DNA of 64,000 bases from Hydractinia symbiolongicarpus (lineage: Eukaryota; Cnidaria; Hydrozoa; Anthoathecata; Hydractiniidae): assembly GCF_029227915.1 (NCBI RefSeq), contig NC_079882.1, positions 4,776,001 to 4,840,000 of the forward strand, read 5' to 3'. The translations under genes and the position numbers were made by a program. Shown piece after piece: positions 44,001 through 57,849 of the stretch (positions are counted from its first letter, which is position 1; each line of letters starts with the position of its first letter). Under the pieces are notes generated by a model. The model was not told the origin of the DNA, did no database searches, and worked only from the letters and a program-made list of their open reading frames with translations.

Positions 44001-46199
44001 TGCTTTTCTGATTTCAAGATTAGCATTATACCAATCTATAGCTAACTGGGAAGTCGAAAACATAGCTGGCTAACTTTAGGGATAGCCACAGATATATCCA
44101 GGTAGTTAAAAAATATATACGTTACACTCATTTCCTAACAATGTCAAAAGTATATATTACATTTGCTAGCTAGCTGTATGAATATTTTGCCTAACTGGTT
44201 TCAGCATTATTGTTCTTTGCTGAAGAAGTCTGTTGATTTATAAACAAAAGCTGGGTTCGCAGCAAACGTTACTTTTCCAGCCAATGCAAACAAAAAAGTA
44301 TCGGGAGAGTGAGTCCACGGAAAGAAAAACAAGAGCGAAACACAATGCGCACAAGAGTCGACTTCGTGTGATGAATGCACGAATAGACTGACTTTTTCCT
44401 ACTACAACAAAGAGAGGATAAATCAAAAACACAGTCCTGTGAATTATTTGAATTAGACTATGTCTGAATGTCCAAATTTTCACCCATTACAGAATAAAAA
44501 CCTTGCTGCTGTTATAATATCCTTGGGTATTACAAAACTGGAGTGTAGGGGTCAAAAAGGAATAATTTAAACTTAAACTAACAATATTATAAGGTTTCAT
44601 TAAAACAAGTGTTGTATGAAAAAGAATAGCAAAGATAGCAAAACAACTTTAAGAAACAAACAATGACATGTCCAAAACTTTTTAAACTTAATTTGACGCT
44701 TTCTGTAAGATAATTTTAATGTTATTTCAACGAATCTTTGTTGGTGAAGTTGTTTACGTTTCGCTGTTGTAGATCTTTTGTAGATAATCCCCATGTCAAA
44801 GGCTTGTCTCCTCAAAGACATATTCTGCGATGACACAAAAAGGTTTTCTTCTTCTGTAATCTTTGGTGTACCATCCAACACTTAGAGAATTTCGCCCTTC
44901 TCTGGTTATCAACTGATATTTTGGTTTATTTGTTGTATGTTTTTTTTAATTAGCGTTTAAAAGACAGAGGTAAAATGATTTTGCCATGACTGTCAGTGTC
45001 AAAACGGTATACTTTGTATGTTGGCAAACGTTTATATCAATACTGATGATGCCAGAAAAGCTGGATCACGATATGCTGTTTCTAAACATAGTAATAAGTA
45101 TGACTCATTTACTTTTTTACTTTTATTCATAATAGAATTTCATAGAATTTTTTTTGCCGTAAACCTGTATGAAAATTAAGTGCTTTACGGTGTAAAGAAA
45201 GATAACTGGTACTATTTAATATTTATCCCGTTTGCTTTAGTACGCCAAAGAACTTTAACTTCAACTTATCTAAAATACTTTTTTCTTAAACATACTTAAA
45301 AGTTCACACAAAGGATTGTGTTTATTTTTTTTATCTATTCTCTGGTTTTCTCAACTTTTTTTCATACCTTTTTTATCATCTCCTAATGTTTTTGTCGTGA
45401 ACTATCATTATGGTTAGTTTGTATATAAACATTAAATAAATACTTGTCTTTTTCACATTGGAATAACTCTTGGTGCAGAATCAGTACTGCTTCTGCGTTT
45501 ATAAAATGTAAAAAATAATTGGATCAAAATAATTGTAGAGGCTTTTTGTAAGATCTTTCTAAACAATTTTTCTCAGAATCTTAACAATATGAAAAGAGCA
45601 CGATTCTAGATGCTTTTTTAATTCAGTCGATGTCGCTACTTATTTTACCACTGACTATTCATTCACAAAATGACAACAAAAAGCAAATTTTAAAACTTCT
45701 GGTGTTGTTGTTCATTGTTTTTTCAGAGCAATATTAATATCTGTGCATTTCACTATTTCCTTTCCATCTTTACTTTAAGAAATAAATACTCACTAGCTGT
45801 TTCCCGTGGAAGAATCCACTGTATTCCATTTAATTTATGTAGCAGATATATGTCCATCAAAAAACAAACAATACAGCAGTGCGCATCTTACATCTGCATT
45901 ATTATATAAATGACCAAAAAAATTAAAGATTTTCAACCACTGCAGTATATATGGGGCCTTTTAAAATCTAAATCTACTAAAATTACTTGCTCTGACCATC
46001 TGACAAATGCGAAAATTATTCGGAAAAAAGTTTTTAAAAGCATTTCAACATACATCTCACCCATAAAATTTAAACCACTCAAAACGCCACATATATACAA
46101 AAAAGCTGATCAATGTCAAACACAAATCTCTCTCATTGTATATGTTAAAATCAGTTAGTTTATTGCAAACCCTGCCAAAGGTTGACACAAAATGCGAAA
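41061..46199. other. AT-rich intergenic DNA
   Basis: No gene can be supported. A direct duplication of an AAAAATCAAAAATGAATAA phrase lies at about 41880-41920. The 93-codon frame 44600-44881 (-) has an ordinary charged composition (MLDGTPKITEEENLFVSSQN) and could be an exon, but there is no splice partner or homologue. GCTAGCTAG runs lie at 37365-37384 and about 44165-44174. Confidence 0.45.
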
Positions 46200-47530
46200 A
46201 ATAGACAATAAATTTTGCCTAAGTAGAAATTTTTATCTAAGGTGTTACAAAGGGATTGCAAGGTTAAATTATATTGCAATAAAACGTTTTTTGATATAAT
46301 GCATATGGTCCTTCCTCACCAAATTTAGACAAAATGCCAACAAAAAACGGTGTTTAAATCTAAAATTAATAAAGTCCTTTTAGCAATTTGCATGCTGTTT
46401 TACCATCAATAAAGTAAACAAAATTTCAAATCTCACATAGTATTCTGTCACAAATTTTCATAAAATATATATATAAGTCATAATGAGTCATGTTAAACAA
46501 CAGCAATCAATCTGTATATAAGTTCATTTTATGTCAATTTTTGCACCAATTTTGCAACACAAAATACAAATTCTAAATAATACTAAAATCTCTTATTTTG
46601 GTCCTTCGCATACCGACGGTCTCCCACAAAAGTTTAATCAAAATGTAAAAAATGAGAGGTAACGACAAAATCAAAGTTTGCAAAATTTAACTATTTCAGT
46701 ACATATATCTACTGCATATGCCCTCTAAAACAATATTTTAATCCAAAATGTCAAAGAAAAACAGTTTGCAACAAAAATCAGTTATTTCGATAATATTGCA
46801 TACACTCTTTCCTCACAAAAGCTTCACAAACTGTAAAAAAAAGAATGGTTGTAGGGAGTGCTTCTGATTCAACAAAAAAAGTTTTTTTGACATATTGCAT
46901 CTAGCCCTTACCCATTAAATCTTACACAAAATTTCCAAAACTATATACGATTTAGAACACATCAAATTTAAATCGAGAAGGATCAGTCATTTCGATATAT
47001 TGCACGGAGTCCTCCCCAGTAAGAATTTATACAAAATATAGAAAAACAAAGCTTGCAAGGTGTAAAATTGAATTCTTCTTCTGTGTATATATATATGGTC
47101 CTTCCTCGCAAAATTAACATAAAATGTCAAAAAGGTTCAGATATAACATCTAACACAACAAAAATCAGTTCTATCAGTATATGTCATGCCATTGTCTTCC
47201 ACCAAATGTTCCCCTTAAAGTTTCACAGACACAGCCTGTAAATTAAAAACAACTAAGATCAGGTATTTTGGTCTATTTCATACCATTCTGTTCCAAATAA
47301 CTTATAAAATGTAAAAATTGAGTGGTAAAACAGAAATGTCAAAAAGAAGAAAAAAATAGCTTACAAAGAGTATAAAATTGAAATCAACAAAGTAGCTCTT
47401 TTGGTGTATTAAATATAAGCCATACGCACAAAAGTTTACACTAATTGCAAGAAAATGGTTGTGTTTAGTAATTCTAAATTAAGAAAAGTCAGTTCTTTTA
47501 GCATGCTGATTAAGGTTTTTGCCCACAATT
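46200..47530. repeat. diverged tandem array of about 95-bp units
   Basis: The anchor GCAT(A)-x-GG/CC-x-CTTCCTCAC-like phrase followed by AA..TTTA.ACAAAATG recurs at about 46301, 46390, 46608, 46714, 46798, 46897, 47002, 47094, 47185, 47280, 47418 and 47501. Spacings are mostly 84-106 bp. Units also share TCAGTTATTTCGATATAT before the anchor and CTTGCAAGGTGTAAAATTGAA after it. Identity between units is modest, so the array is old. Confidence 0.75.
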
Positions 47531-47791
47531 TCAAACAAATTAAATTTACATTTTAAAAATAAGTAATTTCTGAACTTTATTTTCAGAATATTTGGAAGAA
47601 AAGAACTTCGCAAACCAAAAAAAACCCAGGAAAATGTTTAAAATTTTCAGGGTTAATAACGTTTGATGTGTTTTGTGGGAATATATATACTGGGAATCTT
47701 TAGTTTAAAGCTAGCATTAGCTAGCTACAGCAGCTAATAGCTAGTCACTTAAATATAAACTGGAGACTTAGCTAGGTATAAAGAACATGGC

Positions 47792-47822
<31 letters not shown>

Positions 47823-50800
47823 TCCTAGCTAGCTAGCTAGTTGTTGGTGGTGGTTGGCTTTTTACGATGCTAGCTATAAAACATGTCTGGCAACAATAAT
47901 ATAATCAAAACTGAAAATAAAACATGAAAAAACCTTACAGAACCTTGCTATGATTAATTTATAAAACCATGCTCTTCTTCAAATGTTTTTTTAAAGATTT
48001 ATTTTGAATGAAAGAGTAGAGAATACTCAAAAAGAACAGCCATCTTTTTCGTAAACACAATTTCCGTTTTATGCTAGGAACTTCATTTAACAGTCCGTAT
48101 GCTTTGTGAATATCTAATACCGTTTCATATGTAGCGATACCTATATATATATGCTAACATAGAGTTTTTTGGCATAAGGGTATATATATTTATATCGTTA
48201 TTAGCAGCGGGTTATATATTTACACCTTATGTGCGATTTCTATGCAGTACATCCCTAATTTTTTTAGTTAAATTTTAGCGTACGGCCACGTCATAGGAAA
48301 GTGACCCGTGATTTCCGTGTCGTGGACTCACAGTTTTACTCACGCAAGGGAATTAATATATAAGATACATATCAACTGGGGTGACAGATTTGTGCATAGT
48401 TCACTGGATGAAATCATATTTGCTCTACTCTGGATGAAATCATATTTGCTCTACTCTCTCTTTATGCAGGTCAAAGCACAAAAATAATCTTTCTTTCTTT
48501 TTATATTCATCGAAACCGCTGGAAGATAGACCAATTTCTTTTATGATCATCTTTTATGCCAGCTTTGCGTCCCATGTAATATTTTTATTGATTAAGTGTT
48601 GTTAGCTAGATTTGTTCACAATTGCCTGGAAGTTTCAGCCAATTACTTTAAAATGCTGATCTTTTGAAGTAATAAAGTATCTATAGAGATTGTGTATTTT
48701 TTTTTCAAGGTTTGTGTATTTTATCTGCACCTACTGAAGGTATGGTTTACCAGCTATATATGTCTAAGAAAAAATGTAAGAAAAAAGTATTTTTAAATTA
48801 TAAATTTTGCCAAATTTTAATGTTGTAAAAAATAAATAATAACAAACAACGTCTCTTAATTCACCAATCATGTATTTTTTAATTATGAGAGCAGAAAGAA
48901 CAGAATTTTAAACATTAATTTTACAATTTGCACTGCAAAACGTTTTATCAGATGGGAGAAAAGAAACCACTTCTTATGTTTGAATGTCGTTAATTCTGAC
49001 ACCACCATATATTTTGAAAATTAAGAGTTTCAAAGTTATTTAACGTTTTCTCTAAATACAATTTCCAGTTCAGAGTATGGAGGTAGCACGAATACTAATT
49101 TTTTCAATTTTCAAACATGTAGTTTGGAATTTTTTTCTTTTTTTTTTAATTATAACATAGGCAATGTCACCGCCAGGTTTATCATTTTTACAATTTTTTT
49201 CTTTCTAGTTATGGCGCAGTTAAATTCTTAATTAAGAGAATTTCAAAAGAAAAATAAAAAGCGTCGAAAAAATATGTTAACATAAATTTCCCCACATTTT
49301 CGTAAAAAGGGTATTTATTTTAGACTTACATTGTATAATATTATTATTATCATGTATGCAAATTTAAAATGAAAACTCTTTCCATTTAACATTTTAACCA
49401 CTTTGTTCAACATCAAGGGGAGTCCATTTTTTTAATGGAAACTTAATTCTTTTACATGATTCTGTTTTTTGTTTGTTTTTTCTTATGATTTTTGTTAAGA
49501 AAAAGTTAAGAGTTAAGAAAAAAAGAAATAAAATTTAAAGAATTGTGTTTATATATATATTAAATTACTTGTTTTGAAAATTTTTAAATCTTGTTCAGCA
49601 GATAAAATCGTCTGAAAAAAAAATTCGTATTTGGATATTTATTTTTTATATAAATTTTTATTATTTAAAAATACTGAAAATACGTGTTTTTCCGCGAATT
49701 ATCATGTTTATTTTTAGGTAGTTTATCGTCACATTAAATTATAAAAAATAAACACAGAAAAAATTCTTAAAAGGAGATGACATCATTGACAAAAAAAGAA
49801 ATAAAATAATAGATAACTAAAAAAAGAAAAATCGTCTTTTCCCACGCGTTTAAAGGAGCCTTTGGTTCAGAACCTTTAACAGCCACTGGAAATATAAATT
49901 AAAAACAGGATTTAATTTCCCTTATACATATTTTATGAAGGTTTACTATTTTAGAAACTTGTTAGAATACTTCTAAAATAAAAAGGGTTCTGTTATTGAC
50001 GTCATTAAAACTAAAAAGAAGTACAACGACTATACTATATGATTATTTTCACATTGGGGGAAGCAATTATGAAAAATAAGGGTTGTGATTTCCTCACAAA
50101 TTTTCAACATATGTCATAACGACATTTTTGGTACGATAAAAAGTTTTATCACCAAGAAAGTAATAACAAACAAAAACAAAATATTTTTTTATTCATTAAC
50201 AACATGTGTTTTAAGCAACAAGTAAAGGAAGCGATTATTATAGTGTTTACAAAATTGTTGGGCAGATGTAAAGTATAAAAATCCTCGGATGATTGAGTGG
50301 ATTATTTCCATTTGGATAGCCGTGGAACAGCACAGTCTAAAGAATACAAAAGGTAACACTATCTGATATAACCAGGATAAATTATTTAAATCTGCTCTCA
50401 GCTTTCACACTTTGGCAACAAACAATTACTTACATGTTCTTTATCGGTAATGTTCGAAAAACATCATTCTAATACGATACAATACGATGCGATACGTTTA
50501 GAAAAATTTTTTTTATCTATCATTCAAATAATTTAAAATCATTTCATTATTTAATATTAATTATTGGCTTTGAAATTTCGAGGTTTTTTTGTAAACACAA
50601 GAGAATTTTTAGAGGCGTTCAAGTTTGATAAAATAAGCAAATTTAGGGCCGCTAAACAAACAAGGTTAATATAAAGAATAAGAAAGTTAATTATTGAGTT
50701 AAATATTGTGATTGTTATTTAAACTCATGTAACAATATGCAATAATGCGCTACCACGTGTTGGTGTTTTTTAATTAAGAAAAAAGCAAAAAATTGTGTGT

Positions 50801-52499
50801 TAACTGCAAAACGATAATTTTTTTATTTTGACGTAACGTCACAAATGTCGGTGTATCGAATTGAAATTTAATTTGTTTATTTAACCATGTGAAATTGTTT
50901 CATTGTACGTATCACTTTGACATCAAATAACTTGGAAATGGACTGAAATAATGGATTTTGGCCGCTGCTAAGATACCTAGGGATAACTTGGGTCCAAAAT
51001 GGGATTAAATCAATTTATTGTTTCTGTAAAAATTCGTCAAAAACACATAGACATTCATATGAAAGTTTTAGACTGTACACAGTGTTGGCAACAGGATAAT
51101 AAGTTCCTAAAAAAATTAAGGAAAAGGGATAATGCTGACGTCATTAAAATTTTTTTATGTAAATGTTTACTTTCTTAAATCATAGGGATTTAATACAATT
51201 ACTCTTGCATGATACGATAATTCTGTCCGCGACAGGAATAGCAGATGTGTTCATTTTCTTCTGAAGTCGACGAGATTCTACTAACTAATACTTGTGATGT
51301 AAAGTCACGCCTTAAGTGCATTTTACTGACGCCAATAAGTTAAATAAGATAAATGAAAACATTAAAATGTACCATATATGCTCTAATGACATAAAACGGA
51401 TATATCTTTCTCAAGGTAATAGACCAAAACTAGTCAATTGTTAAAAATTGCACAATTTTTCCCTCTTGGAATCAATAACATCATCAAAAACATTAAACTC
51501 AATATATCTGTAATTCTTAGTCAAAAGCACGTGATGTTATGGATCTTTTTTAACCGCGTTTCAGGCTCCACACAATAAAGGTGAAGTGTTAACAAACTTC
51601 TAAAAAAAATGTTCATCACGCGTTCTTCAAACCTTCATATCTCCTGGCGATACGTTCGACAAAAATAGATGAACATATGCATTATTTTTATCAGTGTTCC
51701 AGGATCAACACAATAAAAGCAACAGATTTAATATTGCAAAAAAATATTATAAATAAATATGTTATATATTATAAATAAAAATACGTCAATAAATACGGTA
51801 TATCTAAATAATAAACCTATATGGACAAGTCATTAATGACATCAAAAAATGCCACCGTTTTTCGTTAACTGTTTTCCTCCTTGATATGTCGGCTTTTTCA
51901 TAATTAGTAAAACTGTAAGCTCCCAGGACAAAATGGATACATTCCAGCCAAACTGGGTTTGCCATTTTTATACATTCACGTCATCAAAATTTCGTTGATA
52001 TCATTGTTTTCTTAATTAAATCAATTTTTCATAGACTATTACCTACAAAAACTGTCAAAAACCGTATTTCAGTAATTGCATGGTTTTCAAGTGAGCGTCA
52101 ACTATAACTTTAAATTAGCGCTAATTTTCTTCGGACAATTTCAAACTAGCTACAATAAACAAATCTATTTTTAGACACAACTTATGAACTATAAAACTTA
52201 AAAGGAACAACTAAGCTATTTCATTGGCTAGAAATAGGATATATTCCGTGCATGGTTACACGGCAGTATAAGTAACAGCAGACATAATACAAATGTAAAC
52301 TAACGACGCTATATTATTTAAAATTGATCTAAACTTTTGCTGTTTGGTGTACTTGATAAATTATGTAAGTTTTTTCAAAAGTCATTTTGCACTTTAGAAG
52401 AAGGAAAGAGTTTGGTTTTAACTGCCTTTAAAGTTATGAGTTTACAACAGCTACCTTTCAGGGACTATTTTAATATCAGTATTTTATTCACATGAAGTG
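47531..52499. other. very AT-rich intergenic DNA with repeats
   Basis: An (AT)n run lies at 47795-47821 beside a GCTAGCTAG run. A 26-bp phrase GGATGAAATCATATTTGCTC... is duplicated at about 48408-48458. From about 49780 to 52000, GACGTCATTAAAA-type and CACAATAAAG-type repeat units recur. No gene was recognised. Confidence 0.5.
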
Positions 52500-52527
52500 A
52501 TTAATTTTTTTTAGAAGTCAACAAAAA

Positions 52528-52788
52528 ATGGATAAGAAAAACATTTTGTTATGCTTCATGGTGTTATGTTTAATTGCGAATTGCTATGGCGCTTTTCCAT
52601 GGAAATGCATACAATGCCAGACTAAATTCGATCAATGTAAAGCAGCGAATGAAAGTGAGATGTTTATTTGCCTTCGCGCAAAAACTCGCTGTTACGAAAG
52701 TTGTAAAGCAGGACAAACTGAGAGATCGAGAGCGCAAAGGATTTTATTCAAGAGAATCCTAAAGAAAATGAAGAGGACGGAAAGTTAA
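52528..52788 (+). CDS. small secreted six-cysteine protein
   Basis: An 86-residue intact frame begins 12 bp after a strong acceptor (a long T tract ending in tag at about 52514), so an upstream UTR exon is likely. Residues 1-21 (MDKKNILLCFMVLCLIANCY) are a signal peptide. The mature part has six Cys in the pattern C-x2-C-x6-C-x10-C-x6-C-x3-C and then a basic tail (RSRAQRILFKRILKKMKR). AATAAA lies at 52805, 17 bp after the stop. The pattern is compatible with a small disulfide-bonded secreted peptide. Antimicrobial, neuropeptide-like or venom-type roles are all possible, and I recognise none of them specifically. The helical basic tail is unusual. Confidence 0.65.
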   Translation: MDKKNILLCFMVLCLIANCYGAFPWKCIQCQTKFDQCKAANESEMFICLRAKTRCYESCKAGQTERSRAQRILFKRILKKMKRTES

Positions 52789-52810
52789 CAAATATGTCTT
52801 AAGCAATAAA

Positions 52811-55800
52811 TATGAGTGTTTATATTACAGACAATTATTAATATAATCGTGAAATATTGTAGCTTTTTTGATAAATTTATATGATTCGAAATACAACATG
52901 TTTTAAATATAAATAGGCAAAGTCGATATCCTAGGCGACGCAGTTGGAAAATTAAATAATTATTCTCCCAACAATGGTAACATAACAATATTTATTTTTA
53001 AAATCTTAAATTATGTTTTAAATTGGCTGATGTATTTACATTCACGAGCTTTTAAATTATCATGTTGTTTTTAAAGTGTTTTTGAAGTCAAGTAAATGAA
53101 GGATAAGACGTTGGATTGTATGACTCATTATCTTTGGATACGTTAAAAAAGGTAATTTGGAAGATAGGTTGTATCTATCTTCAACCAGTGTATGTTTATT
53201 AAAAAATGTAGTAACTACCTTTCTACAAAATATTCCCTTTACTTTTCTACGCACAACTTTATTAGATTTTTGCGGAAGAATAAACGGCTTAACCCTATTC
53301 GGGTTGGGGGGAGCTTTTCTACCACCCACTTCCCCATTCCCAATTTTTTTAAAAATCTTGTAAAGTAGGAATGCCTGTAGAATAATTATATAATTTTTAT
53401 TATGACGTAACGCCTGCTGTCATATTAACAGGCGGTTTAAAAAAAATCGGACAGATTTTTTTTATTGACATATATCTTTATTAACAGTTCATAAGTCATA
53501 TGGTCGCCTGCTATGAGATAATTTCAAACATTTAAAACGTTTGAAACTCTGATTCCAAAGTTTCTGTTCAATTGTTTTAGCTTTGTTCAGGTTTATAAAT
53601 ATATGATGACATCATTTTAGACCAGATGACCTCATCAATTTTTTTTTAATCCAATTGTCCTCCAATTGCCACAAAACTATTATTATTATTATTATTATTA
53701 TTATTAAACATATATTTGGCATCCATAATTTACAAATGGTTCTTCTGCCTATTGGTTAGCAACAAATAGTTTTACGGTAATAGGATGTCTCCTTTATTAT
53801 TTTTGGAGCCACCCAAAAAGCACAGCCTTAATAGGTTTATGTTTTATCTGTATTGTACATTTTGTCCGAAATTTTAACTACATAACTATGAAATTTAACT
53901 ATTAAAATAAGACGGTAATTTGGTTGCAATAACTTCTCTTTTTCGCCCCCAAGTTCTTTCTAAGGAAAGCAACCAAATTTTCCCCAGAATGAATAAAATA
54001 GAATTATATTTACACCTACGGACAACTACGGCCTAGTAAACAAGTTATAGATATTACAACAACAACAAAATAGGAAGGTGCAATATGCCCTCCCCTGTCC
54101 GAGTAGCAGGAAGTTTCTTTTTAGAACGTTTTTTTACTGAAAAAGGAAATTTAATAAAATGACCCATTAATTGACCAGAATGCATGTATCAGCATTCGTT
54201 ACTCGGATAAAGCCTCACTAAAATGTAACGTCATAATTGTTAATTTACTTATTTATTTATAGATTCTCCTGAATTAGAGCATAATATTATTATCAGATTA
54301 TTTTCAGTTATTCTGTGTAACAGATTTCTAAAAATATCACCAAACATTTCGTGATCTTCTGCAGTACGGACACAGTTAAGGAAAACCCTATAAAGGGATT
54401 GCAAGAGGGTTGTACAATGAAGTTATTGCTAAACAGTTTTAATTGAAGATGAAATATTGAATTGCACAATTTCACTATAATTTCGATAAAAGAATTTGTT
54501 TTTTAAATTGCGCAATTTAAAAACAAATTCTTTAACAGATTAAAATTTATAATAGGAGAAAGTATCAAACTTTAAATTACATGTTAATATTTTCACATGA
54601 AAAGTTTCGTTTTAGAGCCAAGATTTTGTTGTTTTGTTTGCTAAGATAATTTTTTGTCTGGGCATGCATTTTGTACTAGTATTTACTACTAGTACTACTT
54701 TTGTACTAGTATGTACTAATAGATAATCATTGTTACAGCAGTTATCTGTGTAATGTGTAAAAGCAGGAATTAAAAGCCTGAGTTCTGTTTGCCATCAATT
54801 CAGCCTACATCTCCTTCAGGCACGTTCTTAAAAAGTGCAAACAATGTGAACTAATTGTTGAGATCGTCTTACAGTTTTCCAAATTCAGTTTGCGACCCAC
54901 TGGTTTGCACAATTATGAAGAGCTGTATAAAACGTTCAGGACTCTCTGCTATATAATATTAGTGCTGGCCTCTACAAAGTTCGAGATTTGTGTGAAAATA
55001 GTTAGACGTTGCCATATTCAGGACAATCTAAAAAATTTACTACATTTGCCAATATAAGCCTATCCTAACTGAGGCCTCTTGCGTTTATAGTTGGGCTATT
55101 TACACGGCTAGGCCAGATAGAATCCACTATGTTATTACGGTTTCAGATATGGTTCAAACGACAGACCAGATTGTTAAGATACAATTTAACATTTCTTCCA
55201 CACATATTCTTGTTCTGCACATATATATTCTTTGTTGCATAATGTATTTTTGTTGCATAATATATATTTGTTGCATATAATTAATTTTGCTACAAAAAAA
55301 CAACGATATATATTCTTGTTGTACATATATATTTTTGTTGGATATATTTTGTTTTGTTGCATCTGTATATGTATATAATGTTACTGCAAATAAGCAACCA
55401 TAATGGGGAACTCCTACGATGGGCATTTATTTTGGTATAAAAAAAATTATATATAAAACGACATCAATTTATCCAATACTTTATTGGATTTTGAAAAATT
55501 GGCAAATGCTAAAAGGACAACTTGAAATTTGTGAATTATATAACAAATAAAAGGCTCGATAGTACAAACATACTTAGTTACAAAGCTTTAGGCCAAAATC
55601 AAAAATATTTATTTTTAAATAAAGATGTGGTTATGGTTTTCTTGGTGACTCTATTTATCTTGCATTTCTTCCGCCCAAATAGATTTTTTTAGGTTTGTTA
55701 ACTAGTCGTATATACTCATACTCAAGCTGTGTGTGTCTGTGACAGGCAAAGTGGCTGTGATCATTTTCCTTTGAAATAAGAAAGCAAGTCTAAAGCAAGT

Positions 55801-57849
55801 CATTGCTTTTCACTTTTAAGTTTGATGACAAATAAGTTAGAAACAGATGGAATTAATCAACGTCATCTCCTGCGTGGGAAACTAGATACCACCTGGGACA
55901 TGAGACCATTTTCCTAAAACTTGGTCAACCCCCCGTTTATAACAGGGGGTTGATGGCGTCATCAAAAAAAATTAAATCACACAACTTCTTTAACCCTTCA
56001 TCAAAGGGACACGATTCCGTATATTTTTTTTAAACAGCGTTTTCAGCTCTACACAATAAAGACAACGGGTAAACGAATTTCTATTTTTTGTTTCGATCCG
56101 TCATTGTCGATGCCATCAAAATTTTAATGACGGATTTTTTTATTATTCTCCCTAAGTGTTTTTTTTACAGCCAACTCATGTTTTTTTTTTTTTAGAACGT
56201 TTTATTTGCAGTTTTTCAATGAAATTAACAATAAGCCGTTTTGTAATAAAAAGCACAACAAGTTACAAAAAAGTGGATCCATCCACAAGTCTAAACATGT
56301 AGGTTCTCTGTATTGTGATACCCTTATTTGAACGGTATATTTTGCTAAGGATGCACAAAATAGCGCTGTCAGATATATAAGGTACTGGCGAAAATCTGAG
56401 GAGCACAAAACATACGACGTTCTAACTCGTAAGATTGGCCAACACTGTTTAAAAATAGAAAGGCTATAGAGAACCATAGAGCTACCAAGATCAACAAAAA
56501 GCCACATTTAATGACGTTGCTTAACCCTTTTTTTACTTCACCAATCAATATTGTGACGCATCACTTTGTGGGCTTCCAAAAATATAATGATTTGTTAATA
56601 ATGGTAATGAATGCTTGTGCGTTGTGTTGTGGCCAGTATGACCTAAAAATCTGTTGCAACTGCGCTTGCGTATCAAAGTGATTTCCAGATTTTTTAGTCC
56701 GTACCATACCGTCCAAAAAAAAAATTTGAAAAATTGTCTTCGTTTACACAACGCAATAAAAAATCAATGTAAAACAAAACAAAGGTAAAACAAGATTTTT
56801 CGAACGTTAACAATTGTTTCTGAGTATTTTTAACGAACTTTAGCAGCCGAATAAAAAACTATAACTAACCACATTATGAACATATTCTTTTTTGATGTTT
56901 TTAAAGATCAAAAGTCCAGCTGTTTTTTATTTATAGCGCTAAAAAAGTAAAAAAGCTCAACTTTTGCTTTGTTTTGGAAAAAACACCATCTCTGGAATGT
57001 TGTTAGAAGAAGCAGTCTTCCATATCCTGTATCGATGGAAATACTGCAGCTGAAAAAGAGCGCCTTCTTGACTGCTTGATCAGATGACACAAACCTTATG
57101 ATGTGTTAAGGTTATCGTTTAGGGTAGTCTAATCAAGACATTTTCTACCTTTTGTAGTGTAAAATGTGATCATTAAGATACATAAACACTGCTTAGCATA
57201 CCTACGTATATATAGAATTAGCACTTTCAAAAACTGCCGGCAGAGGACTATTAGCGACGAAGAATTTCCCCAAAATGCTGTTGTGCCAAATCTTTTATCA
57301 CCGATTGTGGCTTTATTATATTACAAATTCTTGCAACTTTTTACAATTAAATGCATTTTGCTATTTTAAACAATTTAGCTAAGTCAGAAGAATAAAAAGA
57401 TTGGTCCTAGAATAAAAGTACACACCAGATTTAAGGAAAAAATCAATCCAATAGGCGTCTACTCTGATCCTAAGGATGATATTTTTTTCTTTATCCGCAA
57501 TATTTATAAATGTACCATAATCTAAACATGTGCTGAGTTTCACGACACGAACAAAAATATTTCTGCTAAAATGGATCTTTGTCGTTAAAATAAAAACAAG
57601 AAGCTTTAAGGCTTGAAGATTTCCGCCTTGTCAAGAGAAACTTTCCTTAGAGCAAAACGTTTAAAGATCGACCCAAGGCTGAGATTTTTAATTTAAAAAC
57701 AGGATAAATGATTGATTGCGCAAAACTATGTGACTTTACCGCTTTTTGAGGCTTTTTGACTATTAAATATGGGCGAAAAATAACGCAATTTATATATACT
57801 TTATTTTAATTACATCTGAATAAATAACAAAAATATACAGATTTACACA
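52811..57849. other. AT-rich intergenic DNA with microsatellites and repeats
   Basis: A (TTA)n run is at about 53679-53706. A minisatellite of TTTGTTGCATAATATATA-like units is at about 55195-55375. TGACGTCA-type repeat units lie near 53606-53640 and 55940-56140. No gene was recognised. Confidence 0.5.

Noticed and set aside
47795-47821. AT dinucleotide run as a replication origin
   Set aside because: A plain microsatellite without supporting motifs.
53060-53363. Opposed open frames near 53.1-53.4 kb
   Set aside because: The frames overlap on both strands in repeat-like sequence (CCCTATTCGGGTTGGGG) with no recognisable protein.
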